53,003 nucleotides of DNA from a virus, in the IMG/VR virus record IMGVR_UViG_3300030101_003060, positions 1-53,003 of that record. One strand, written 5' to 3'. A model generated the notes under the pieces. It was not told the origin of the DNA. It ran no database searches and worked only from the letters and a program-made list of their open reading frames with translations. A program made the translations under genes and the position numbers. Below, piece after piece: positions 24,250-32,811 of this stretch; within the stretch, counting starts at the first letter, position 1, and each line of letters starts with the position of its first letter.

Positions 24250-27200
24250 AGTCAATAGAAGGTGGGTGTACCCCACAATCACAGCCTCCGAAAACAAGGG
24301 CATTGAACGCATTGCCCTGACGGGGGAAGGTACTGCCCACGAAGTAGTAGGCGTTGACGGCAGTCGTCGTTTTGGCTGCCGACCGTCATCAGGCTTTCGT
24401 CTTGCCCACACCCTTAATGTTTATCAGAACTTCCAAGGTTCCAACGCCGCCAACCCCGATGCCTCCCGTCCCTTTTCGGACAAGGCTCCCCCCACTCAGA
24501 CCAAGGCATCTACCGTCCTCGACTGCTTCCCCGTCAACTTCCAGATTCGGGAGGGCGAGTTTGCTCATGGGTTTGTTTACCGAGTCCAAGGGGCAGGGGT
24601 AGCAACCTCCGCCATCTTCATGGACTACTGTCCTACGAATACAGTAGACAGTGCTGCCGGGTGGCGTACAGTTCTCATCAGTGACCACAAGACTCCCGGC
24701 GTTGATTCCGTCAACCACGTTTCCCCCACGGCAAAGATGGACGTTGTCTCAATGGGGAAATACGTCTTTGTGTTGGTGCAGGGACGTAAGCCCCGAGTCT
24801 TCTACATTGAATACGATTCTGTAGGAACAAAGGCTACAGCGACTTTCACGTTTGGGGCTATTGATACTACCGCAGACGCAACTTTGAAACTGATTGATTC
24901 GCAGGGGACAGAGAAGACATACATGATTAGAGCGTCTTCTGCTACTGCTTCAAGTCAGCAATTCTTGCGGGGGGCTAGTGCGACTGAATGTGCTACGAAC
25001 TTCAAGACTTTGGTAGAAAGCTCGAACGGTCATAACGGAACAATCACTGTTCTTGCTAATCAGGTTTCCGCGACTGACTCCACTACCGCCGCAGGCAAGA
25101 TCATTTTGACTCAGGCTACAAAGGGAACTGGCGGCAACACCGCCATCGCTTCTCCCAGCGGTAATTGGAACGACAACACCAGCGTCAACGTAGGCTCGGC
25201 CTTTACTGGTGGGGGGACTGGGGCAACCACCTACTCCCATAAGATTGTCAACGGCGGTCCCGGCGCAAGACCAAAGGTTCGCAACTTCGGGTCTGACTAC
25301 AATTTCCCTGAGAAACTGTACGAACTCAACAATGTTGATGGGGCCGGAGGGAATGACGATAACACCTACGGTCGATATCAACAATCCGTAGTTACTTCTG
25401 AAACAGTCCCATACGGAGAACTCATTGAGTCTGCTGCTGGATCAGATCCCGGCCACGCAAACGACGAAGTAATTTTTCATAAGTTTGCTGCGGGAGGAGA
25501 CTACAGTTTCGCCTACTATCTTTACGACAGTGAAACAGGAAGGCGTACTGCTCTTTGTGATGTCGTTTCCCGAGGGGAAAAGCAGAACAACAAGCTGTCT
25601 GCGGAGAAGTTCATCGGGTTTGCGGTAGAAGTTGACACTGAAAAGTACGATCAAATCTACATCTTCAGGTCTGTTCGCCAACAATCAGCGGGTGGTGTCT
25701 ATTCAGGGACCCTCCTTCACCTTGACACTATCTACAACATCTCAGACAGTGAACCTCTTGGTGCAGTAACCGCAGCATATAAGGGAATTACAGAACTCCA
25801 GTCTCACTTGAATCCCGACTATGGCGATGGGAACAGTACCGGCTGGAAGGTCTTCAATGTCTGGTATCAACTGGACGACATCTCTCTTGCAATGCAAGAC
25901 ATGTATCTGGACAAGACCATAATTGAAGACGAGATGCCTTATGCGGCATCGGGAGTTCCCTTTGACGGCAGCCTTATTGTCTGTGATCCGCAAGGAGAGA
26001 CAACCTTGCTGTCAGACAATCTTGACTCCAAGACAAGAAACATCGGAGAGATTCGATGGTCTTCTTTGACAGAACGAAGTCCTGAACTCTTTCCTATCAA
26101 CAACAAGTACAGTCCAGATGTATACCAGAACAGGGTAGAGCATCTCTCAAAGGCTGGCGAGTTTGCAGTTGGGTTTAGTTCAGACCGTCTTTACCACATC
26201 CGACGTAATGGCATCTACCTCAAGATTGAGGACATGCACGCAGGGTTTGGTCTTGCGTCGGAAAACGGATATGCTTCTGCTGGCCCTCTTTGCTACTTCA
26301 TAACGTCAAAGGGATTGAAGGCAATCGCCAACAACGGCCAGCTTGATGACGTTCAGGCTCTCGATAATCTCCTATTGGAAGATTGGTATTCGGATCTTTC
26401 AAGTGTTCGATTGAGTTTTGATCCGTATGCTTCCTGCCTCTTTATCTTGAATCCCGTCAAGGAGCAGACTGTCTGCATGTGGTTTGGTACAGGCCGGATC
26501 ACAGAACTCCACGACACTGACTTTACAGATATCCGTTCAGGCATCTGGCCCCAAACGTACACCCGAAATACCTACGACGACACTACCCCCACTACAACCA
26601 CAACTACGTCCATGGTTGAAAGAACCTTCTTCCTGCAAAACCATCCGCAGGCAGGAGATCTTTCCAACAACATCACTGCCAACTGGAGGCCCCGAGTCTA
26701 CATCCATGACTTGGATCGAGACAAGGTGACGGTGAACAGCACCGATCTGTCTGCGGGCCAGCCCATGCTTCGGACACTGGACTGCACTGGCGACTCGATC
26801 TTCACGGTCCACACCTCTGTAGCCGGTTCCGGTGTCACCGTCCTCACGCTTAAGAGTGGGGGGACTGGTACAAAGAACCTTTCCACTACTGGAGGCAGCG
26901 GATGGGAGTTGGCAGGGGCCAAGGTTTATGTGATTTCGTCTGATGCCTCTACAAGAGTTGGGACAAAAGCCACTATCGTCACTTGCGGTAAAGGCACAGT
27001 CACTGCTAACGGATCAGGGAGTCAGACCATTACTGTTGATGGGGACGTATCTACCCTCATACAAAAGAACGATGTCATCGCTGTTAGCCCGGTCCTCTTC
27101 CGGTATGTGGGGGGAGCATTGCCGATGGTCAGAACTGAAGACATGAAGGTTCTGACCCGATTTGACCTCTTCCAGAACAAGCAAGTATCCTCCATTGGAT

Positions 27201-27532
27201 GCCACTTCACGGACGTAAGTGGGGGGGTCGCAAACTACAAGTTCTTCAGGGGTTTGGTCTATAACTCAGAATCGGATTCTGTGGCAGTAACCGCATTTCC
27301 GACTAATTTCTCAGGCGAGATAATTGGAGATTCTGTAAAGAACGGGGAATCTGACGATTATGCCGCATTCACGACTACCGGCCTTACGACCAAGGGAAAA
27401 CACGGTATTCAAGACAGCGCCCTTAATCCGGGAATTGAAGTTTTCAGCCCTGATTTGGACTTCAAACTGATGGCGGTTATTTGCCGAGGCAGATCCACCA
27501 ATACTGATACCAGTGATAGGAACACGACATGA
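24242..27532 (+). CDS. Candidate tail nozzle (T7 gp12-like) or tail tubular protein
   Basis: 1096 residues, all-beta in appearance. The stretch RLYHIRRNGIYLKI ... GLASENGYASAGPLCYFITS ... LSFDPYASCLFILNP has the repeating blade pattern (hydrophobic strand, Gly-turn, aromatic) of a beta-propeller, as in podovirus nozzle proteins. A likely inserted domain lies near residues 200-320 (LKLIDSQGTEKTYMI ... GGNTAIASPSG); a similar domain occurs in the 31999 protein. The nozzle would close the tail tube and hold fibres. Starts ATG 24242, overlapping the previous gene by 8 nt. Confidence 0.55.
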   Translation: MPEVNRRWVYPTITASENKGIERIALTGEGTAHEVVGVDGSRRFGCRPSSGFRLAHTLNVYQNFQGSNAANPDASRPFSDKAPPTQTKASTVLDCFPVNFQIREGEFAHGFVYRVQGAGVATSAIFMDYCPTNTVDSAAGWRTVLISDHKTPGVDSVNHVSPTAKMDVVSMGKYVFVLVQGRKPRVFYIEYDSVGTKATATFTFGAIDTTADATLKLIDSQGTEKTYMIRASSATASSQQFLRGASATECATNFKTLVESSNGHNGTITVLANQVSATDSTTAAGKIILTQATKGTGGNTAIASPSGNWNDNTSVNVGSAFTGGGTGATTYSHKIVNGGPGARPKVRNFGSDYNFPEKLYELNNVDGAGGNDDNTYGRYQQSVVTSETVPYGELIESAAGSDPGHANDEVIFHKFAAGGDYSFAYYLYDSETGRRTALCDVVSRGEKQNNKLSAEKFIGFAVEVDTEKYDQIYIFRSVRQQSAGGVYSGTLLHLDTIYNISDSEPLGAVTAAYKGITELQSHLNPDYGDGNSTGWKVFNVWYQLDDISLAMQDMYLDKTIIEDEMPYAASGVPFDGSLIVCDPQGETTLLSDNLDSKTRNIGEIRWSSLTERSPELFPINNKYSPDVYQNRVEHLSKAGEFAVGFSSDRLYHIRRNGIYLKIEDMHAGFGLASENGYASAGPLCYFITSKGLKAIANNGQLDDVQALDNLLLEDWYSDLSSVRLSFDPYASCLFILNPVKEQTVCMWFGTGRITELHDTDFTDIRSGIWPQTYTRNTYDDTTPTTTTTTSMVERTFFLQNHPQAGDLSNNITANWRPRVYIHDLDRDKVTVNSTDLSAGQPMLRTLDCTGDSIFTVHTSVAGSGVTVLTLKSGGTGTKNLSTTGGSGWELAGAKVYVISSDASTRVGTKATIVTCGKGTVTANGSGSQTITVDGDVSTLIQKNDVIAVSPVLFRYVGGALPMVRTEDMKVLTRFDLFQNKQVSSIGCHFTDVSGGVANYKFFRGLVYNSESDSVAVTAFPTNFSGEIIGDSVKNGESDDYAAFTTTGLTTKGKHGIQDSALNPGIEVFSPDLDFKLMAVICRGRSTNTDTSDRNTT

Positions 27533-28596
27533 GCATGTTTGGAGCATTTGGAAGTGGCGGGGTTTCTCCTACGGGGAATCTCCCTAATTACACCAACCAG
27601 ACTCCCGGAGGCTTTGGCAACCAACCTGCCCAGCAAAGTCCGTTCGGACAGTATCAGCAGTTCATGCAAGGGGAAGCCGAAAGAGATCCAAATATCCCTG
27701 AAGGCTTTATTCGAGATCCTCAAAACCCAGACATGATGATTGATCGTGGAAGGGGTGGCTTCTACGACGTTCAAACGTATTTGCCTGCTCCACAAGAAGG
27801 TCTTAGTGGCACCGAGCAGTACCAAGGTGCTGCAATGTCGGACTACATGAATCTTGTTGGGGCTAACCAGCAGAACTATGATGCCAAGATGGGTGCCTTT
27901 GGGGACTACCGAGACTCCATCATGGGGGGTGCCGATGCCATGCGACAGTCAGGCCAAGAAGGTCAGGCTCGAATGGATGAAATGGGTCAGAACCTTACCC
28001 AACAAGGTGAGCGATTGTCTGAATTGGGTGCAAGTCTTTACGATGAAACTCTTGCCCGAGGCGACAAGGCAATCGAGTCTTTTGATGATATGAGTGCTGC
28101 CCAGATTTCTTCTTCTAATCGAGGTATGACTCGTCAGCTTCAAAATGAATTCTCCCAAATGTCTGCTGGAGCCAAGATGGGAGATCCTGCCGCAATCCAA
28201 GGATTGGAAGATCTTCGTCAACGTCAGCAGGAATCCACAAACCAGACGATGACCAATATCTTTACTCAAAACAATCAGATGAAGTCAAATCTGATGATGC
28301 AGAATGCAGGTCTTGCTGGTCAAGCGGCAGGCACTCGTCTTGGATTTGAGCAAGGTCGAATGAGTTACGATCAACTCGCCACGTCTGTTCAGCAGTCAGG
28401 GGTTCAAATGGCCCAAGCCGCTGAAGCCCAAGCCGCTAACTTTGAGGCCCAAGGTTTGAGTCGATACGCCGATATGATTGCCGCCAACCCTTTCAGTCCA
28501 GTAGCCTTCTTGCCGACATTGTCTTCCTTCTACCAATTCTGGAGTACGCCGGGATCTGGTAACTTTGAAGGAATTAGTGACGAACTTCTTTTCTGA
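27529..28596 (+). CDS. Internal virion protein candidate, Gln/Met-rich
   Basis: 355 residues, start ATG 27529 (ATGA overlap). Gly/Pro/Gln-rich N-terminus, then long helices with Gln, Met and Ala (QMSAGAKMGDPAAIQGLEDL, MAQAAEAQAANFEAQGLSRY), ending in a short hydrophobic stretch (AANPFSPVAFLPTLSSFYQF). Podovirus internal virion proteins, ejected before the DNA, have this composition and place. No catalytic motif visible. Confidence 0.55.
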   Translation: MSMFGAFGSGGVSPTGNLPNYTNQTPGGFGNQPAQQSPFGQYQQFMQGEAERDPNIPEGFIRDPQNPDMMIDRGRGGFYDVQTYLPAPQEGLSGTEQYQGAAMSDYMNLVGANQQNYDAKMGAFGDYRDSIMGGADAMRQSGQEGQARMDEMGQNLTQQGERLSELGASLYDETLARGDKAIESFDDMSAAQISSSNRGMTRQLQNEFSQMSAGAKMGDPAAIQGLEDLRQRQQESTNQTMTNIFTQNNQMKSNLMMQNAGLAGQAAGTRLGFEQGRMSYDQLATSVQQSGVQMAQAAEAQAANFEAQGLSRYADMIAANPFSPVAFLPTLSSFYQFWSTPGSGNFEGISDELLF

Positions 28597-28604
28597 GGTA
28601 ACTA

Positions 28605-30377
28605 ATGAGCCGAATGCCCAATCAACCCCAGCCTATTTCCGCTGTTCCTAATCAAGTGGGACAACAGGTTGCAAGTGCAGGTGGTATGCAGTTGCAGAAG
28701 ATGCAACTTGACCAGCAGGCTGCGGCAGCCCAGAGACAACAGGAACTTGCTCGCCAGAAGATGATGCAAGACCAACAGCAGGCGGATCAAGCCTATGCTC
28801 TTGGCGTTAATCGTCTTAATCTTGCAGCCGCCACAACCGCAGGCGACCTTCAGTCAAAGGCGGAGTATCGTGATCTCCTCAAACAAAGAGCCGATATGGA
28901 GTCTGAGGATAATCGGCTTGCGAGAGAACAAAGAAGAGAGCAGTGGCAACAGGAGTACGACCTGAAAAAGAGCGTTCAAGATCGGACTTTTGCTTTGAAT
29001 CAGGCTCAAAGAGAAATGGAGCTTAAGATTCTTATGGCAGAAGAAGAAGCAGCCGGACCGGCAGCAGAAGCACTTGAACGTGTTCGTTTGGAAAAAGCGG
29101 AACTTGCCAGGAGAACTTACAATGCGGACAGGGAACGAAGGGGCGTTGGGAGAGATGCCAATAGGGAAGTTCGTAATGTTGTCCGAAACATTGAAAGTGC
29201 CCTAGACGGAGTCGATGAGGCCACTTCAAATATGTCCCATAATCTGGCTCAGAATTTGTCAGATACTAATTTTGCCCTTAAGCTCGGTACGTACTCGGAA
29301 TACGAAGATCCTCTTTCTATGGATTATGGTCCGGGGTGGCAAGCACTCTCAGACACTATGCACCAAACTATTGGTACACTTGGCGGAATGATGGGCATGA
29401 AATTGAACGCCCAAGAAATGTCAATGCTTAATGCTCTTAAGGCAGACAGTTGGTCTACTAACCCATTTACGTTAGGGCTTGGAACAGGCGAAGCGTTTAG
29501 TGACCCTTATCGGATAAAGAAAGATTTTGATCCGAAAGCCGAGATGGTGGGAAGAATCTCAAAGACTATTGTTGAGTCAATTCCCGGCATTGAGGGAGAT
29601 CTTCAAGACGAACAAGGCAATACCCGTAGATATGGAGAGGCCACTCTGACTGGTGATTTCCGTAAAGGTATGCTTCAAGCGGCTGTTCGCAGGTTTTATG
29701 GGCAAATGGATAAAGCCCCAAATGATGCAGCCACAGACAAGGCTTGGGCTGAACTGAACAACGCTGCGAAAATTGCAGAAGTTAATCCTCTCGTTCTTCA
29801 AAGAGCGATTGGCATGGCAGCAAGAACCACCAAATCCAAATACCACGCATATTCAAACCTCGGCATCCCGCAGAGTTGGGATAATTATTCTGAAGACGAG
29901 GCTCAGAGAGAATATCAACTGGTACTTAATCCGGGAACAGACGCAGAAACCACCACGGTAATGAATGGCATTGATGCTTGGATTGCCAACAGGTTCTGGG
30001 GAGACAAGGGAAATGTCGAAGGGATCCTTAGAGCAGGTGCTTCCGCTACTGGCTTTGAAGATCTTGAGGCAGTAAGAGATGCTTTTTCTGCTCAACTGGA
30101 CGAGCTTAACGTCGATCAGTACGGTCTTTTGATGGATGAACGTGGCGACTTTTTGGATCAGGTTGGTATTGATGTTGATCCCACCAGTGCCCTCTTTGAT
30201 CGGTTGGGCGAACTCGATAGAACACAACAAGACATTGAATCAGAACAACAGTTGATTGATTTGGATGCTCCCGCAGAAATCAACAGGCTGAAGATAAGCC
30301 AAGATGCCGCAGTAAGACGAGCAACGATTGACGCTTATCGAGAATTGATTGATACCGAACGGGGTCTTGCGCCGTGA
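28605..30377 (+). CDS. Internal virion protein candidate, coiled-coil
   Basis: 590 residues. The first ~190 residues are nearly continuous Gln/Glu/Arg coiled coil (QLDQQAAAAQRQQELARQKM). The middle is a globular helical part, and the last ~60 residues again look coiled. It lies directly after the 27529 gene with GAGG SD. Order and composition fit an ejection-apparatus protein of a short-tailed phage. No lytic transglycosylase motif seen. Confidence 0.6.
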   Translation: MSRMPNQPQPISAVPNQVGQQVASAGGMQLQKMQLDQQAAAAQRQQELARQKMMQDQQQADQAYALGVNRLNLAAATTAGDLQSKAEYRDLLKQRADMESEDNRLAREQRREQWQQEYDLKKSVQDRTFALNQAQREMELKILMAEEEAAGPAAEALERVRLEKAELARRTYNADRERRGVGRDANREVRNVVRNIESALDGVDEATSNMSHNLAQNLSDTNFALKLGTYSEYEDPLSMDYGPGWQALSDTMHQTIGTLGGMMGMKLNAQEMSMLNALKADSWSTNPFTLGLGTGEAFSDPYRIKKDFDPKAEMVGRISKTIVESIPGIEGDLQDEQGNTRRYGEATLTGDFRKGMLQAAVRRFYGQMDKAPNDAATDKAWAELNNAAKIAEVNPLVLQRAIGMAARTTKSKYHAYSNLGIPQSWDNYSEDEAQREYQLVLNPGTDAETTTVMNGIDAWIANRFWGDKGNVEGILRAGASATGFEDLEAVRDAFSAQLDELNVDQYGLLMDERGDFLDQVGIDVDPTSALFDRLGELDRTQQDIESEQQLIDLDAPAEINRLKISQDAAVRRATIDAYRELIDTERGLAP

Positions 30378-30703
30378 GAAACTGGAAGCAAATAGCCCAG
30401 AACACATCTGACTACCACCCTAGTGGGGGGATTGTTCTGGACGCTCCCGAGTTGTCTGAATTGGACCTCCCCGAAGGCTCCGTCTTCTACCGCCATGAGT
30501 CCCCCCACTTTGAGGTGGAGGGGGACGCTCTCCGGCCCAAGGACATCCGCCAGTTCCTTTGGGACCACCGCAACCTCCGGTGCCTTAAAAGAGATCGGGC
30601 TTTTATTTGGTCGGAATACGATTCTAAATCCGATATTTCCCGAGTAGGCTTAGGCACACTTACTGTTGAAGAGGCAGTTGAAAGGCTCGATAATGGCTAC
30701 TAG
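30374..30703 (+). CDS. Hypothetical protein, 109 residues
   Basis: GTG 30374 overlaps the previous stop (GTGA), with GGGG upstream. Mixed alpha/beta, Trp- and Asp-rich; it includes SVFYRHESPHFEVEGDALRP. No recognised family. It carries both a plus-strand and a minus-strand copy of the dispersed GTGGGGGGA word (30423 and 30500). Confidence 0.5.
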   Translation: MRNWKQIAQNTSDYHPSGGIVLDAPELSELDLPEGSVFYRHESPHFEVEGDALRPKDIRQFLWDHRNLRCLKRDRAFIWSEYDSKSDISRVGLGTLTVEEAVERLDNGY

Positions 30704-31502
30704 AATTCCTGATCTTTCAGGGGAAGAACTTGTCCTCCTTGAAGCACTTTTGTCAGGGAATGATCCTGTAACTCCTATGGGGGCTTTCGGCAGGGGTGGG
30801 GGAATGCCTAGGGGTAGGACCTTGGAGTCCATCCGCCAACTTATAAATGCGGGTGATGAGCCTTTGCTGTTTGCTCAGGAATCACCTCTCCGTACTGGCG
30901 GAGTTAGTGACTTTGAGGCTGCTCTTGAAGAGGCTTCGGAGCCTGCCCGTCGTAGAGGATTCCGGGAAGGTGCCAGAAGGGGCCTTGAGCGAGGGAGAGA
31001 AAAGGGTATTGCCGCAGGCGAAAGGGCTGGCCGAACAGCGGGCCGTCGTGAAATGGCTAAAAGGCTTAAGGCCGGAGGCCGACTCCCTAAACTTGGGGGG
31101 ACTGGAATTGCAGGCAAGCTAGGGATTCCAAAGGGTATTGGAGGAAAACTCCTTTGGGGTGGCGGTGTCCTTGGTACGGCAATGCTGGCCTTTGATATTT
31201 TGAATATGCTCCGTAGCTCAACTACTGATACTCCCACAACTAGGGCAAGAGACTCTTACGGTCAGAATGTTATGGCGGATATGCGTAGGATGAATACGCC
31301 TACGGATCGTCAGCAACTAAGAGATTCCCGACTCTTCAGAGACCTTTCTCAGGCAACTGCCAATCAGAGAGATTCTCCTGTTCCTATGTCTCCTGAACTT
31401 CGTGATTTGATCCGCACAGATCCGAATGTTTTGTATAAGATGCGTCAGCAGATGAACCCCAGTTTGCGTGAAGCCTATGCAAGGGCGGGTCTTATTCAAT
31501 GA
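30693..31502 (+). CDS. Basic protein with hydrophobic segment, internal virion candidate
   Basis: 269 residues from ATG 30693 (GAAAGG upstream). Residues about 90-145 are extremely Arg/Gly/Lys-rich (GARRGLERGREKGIAAGERA), then a Gly-rich hydrophobic segment (GKLLWGGGVLGTAMLAFDIL) of membrane-spanning length. Basic-plus-hydrophobic proteins are frequent in ejection modules. No family recognised. Confidence 0.55.
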   Translation: MATRIPDLSGEELVLLEALLSGNDPVTPMGAFGRGGGMPRGRTLESIRQLINAGDEPLLFAQESPLRTGGVSDFEAALEEASEPARRRGFREGARRGLERGREKGIAAGERAGRTAGRREMAKRLKAGGRLPKLGGTGIAGKLGIPKGIGGKLLWGGGVLGTAMLAFDILNMLRSSTTDTPTTRARDSYGQNVMADMRRMNTPTDRQQLRDSRLFRDLSQATANQRDSPVPMSPELRDLIRTDPNVLYKMRQQMNPSLREAYARAGLIQ

Positions 31503-31987
31503 GCAGACTTCGAGGATTAAAAAGTTTCTTTAAGCACGCTGCGGGCTTCGGTCCAAAAGATAGTGCAAGAGGATTTGCACGCAATCACCCGATTGCTACT
31601 GCCGGTCTTGTTGGTACTGGAGGTCTTTTCCTAGGAGAAGACGTTGTTGCTCCTATTGCAGGAGGACTTAACGATCTTATTAATCCCTTGGAGTGGCATG
31701 AAGATGCTCTTAGGGAAACAGAAGCCTTTGATCGTTATCAAGAAACCGCATCCAATAAGATTTCTCGCAAGCTAGAAGCCGAACGACTCAGCAATATGGT
31801 TGAGCGGAACATGGCGGCTGTTGCAAGAAACGATCCTCATCTTTACAAGCAAGTTATGGCGGGGCGTGTCCTGCCTAAAGGTGCCGTTGTCTTGGGAGGT
31901 CCAAGACGGCAAGATCTCATGGAGGAATTGGCCTACGCAATGGGCACCTCCTCGTCCCCAGAGGAATTTACCTCTCTCATTTCGTAG
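31499..31987 (+). CDS. Hypothetical protein, 162 residues
   Basis: ATG 31499 overlaps the previous stop. After a basic N-terminus (RLRGLKSFFKHAAGFGPKDS) comes a Gly/Ala/Val hydrophobic stretch (ATAGLVGTGGLFLGEDVVAP), then charged helices. A membrane-interacting virion protein is possible. No recognised family. Confidence 0.5.
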   Translation: MSRLRGLKSFFKHAAGFGPKDSARGFARNHPIATAGLVGTGGLFLGEDVVAPIAGGLNDLINPLEWHEDALRETEAFDRYQETASNKISRKLEAERLSNMVERNMAAVARNDPHLYKQVMAGRVLPKGAVVLGGPRRQDLMEELAYAMGTSSSPEEFTSLIS

Positions 31988-31998
31988 GAATTTAAATA

Positions 31999-32811
31999 AT
32001 GTCCGCTATTGACAAGAATCAATATCCCGACCTGTTCGATGTAAAGCGTTTTGAAGCCTTCAACCCCGGCGCTGTGGATAACCATGACCTTGATTGGTTT
32101 CACGACAAGGACATTTACATCGACAGTGTTTGGATCAAGTACGGGACTGCTGCGGGCAGTACCTCTGTCGCAGGTCTTGGATGGTCTGCCCCCCACGCCA
32201 CTCTTGACACCAGCACCGAAGACGAGTTCATTACCATGATCGCCACGGGTCGTGATATGAACACCACCACCGACACTTGGGTGGAAGTCACGATGGAGAG
32301 TGGTGGTGCCGCTGCCTCTGGTCAGATCGAGTGTCTTGATGCTACTCCCGGCAACTACACCGGCGACACTCTTGAAATCACTGACGCTCAAGGCACCAAG
32401 AAGACTTACAAGTTTTCAACGAGTGGTGCCGCTGGCGATATCAACGCTGATCACACCATTAACGTCGTTGCTGCCACCGATGCTGCGGGAGTTGCTGCTG
32501 CAATCAAGGCTGCGGTTGAACACGCCAACGGCCACAACGGTACTCTGACAGCGACTGTCTCTACGGCAAAGGTCACTCTCCTCAACACCATTAAGAGTGC
32601 AGGTGGAAACAGCACTGTTCTTGCTCCGAAGATTGTGACTTCTGATGCTGCGGACACTCGTATCAACGAGCAGTTTGGTGGCGGTCGTGATCAGGGCCAT
32701 GAAGGATTCGTCCCTCAGGGTTCGACTCTCCTGCTCGTTGGTACCGCTAACCTTCCGGCCACTCTTGATGAAGTCGAAGTCTTCTTCCGGTACCGCGAAC
32801 GATCCTCCTGA
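31999..32811 (+). CDS. Beta-rich virion protein sharing a domain with the nozzle candidate
   Basis: 270 residues, TAGGAA SD. After an N-terminal strand-rich part, residues about 120-215 (GDTLEITDAQGTKKTYKFST ... EHANGHNGTLTATVSTAKVT) match in pattern a segment of the 24242 protein (LKLIDSQGTEKTYMI ... SNGHNGTITVLANQV). This 'D-x-x-G-T-x-x-T-Y/F' followed by 'NGHNGTxT' unit is recurrent in phage tail and decoration proteins. Probable capsid decoration or tail protein. Confidence 0.6.
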   Translation: MSAIDKNQYPDLFDVKRFEAFNPGAVDNHDLDWFHDKDIYIDSVWIKYGTAAGSTSVAGLGWSAPHATLDTSTEDEFITMIATGRDMNTTTDTWVEVTMESGGAAASGQIECLDATPGNYTGDTLEITDAQGTKKTYKFSTSGAAGDINADHTINVVAATDAAGVAAAIKAAVEHANGHNGTLTATVSTAKVTLLNTIKSAGGNSTVLAPKIVTSDAADTRINEQFGGGRDQGHEGFVPQGSTLLLVGTANLPATLDEVEVFFRYRERSS

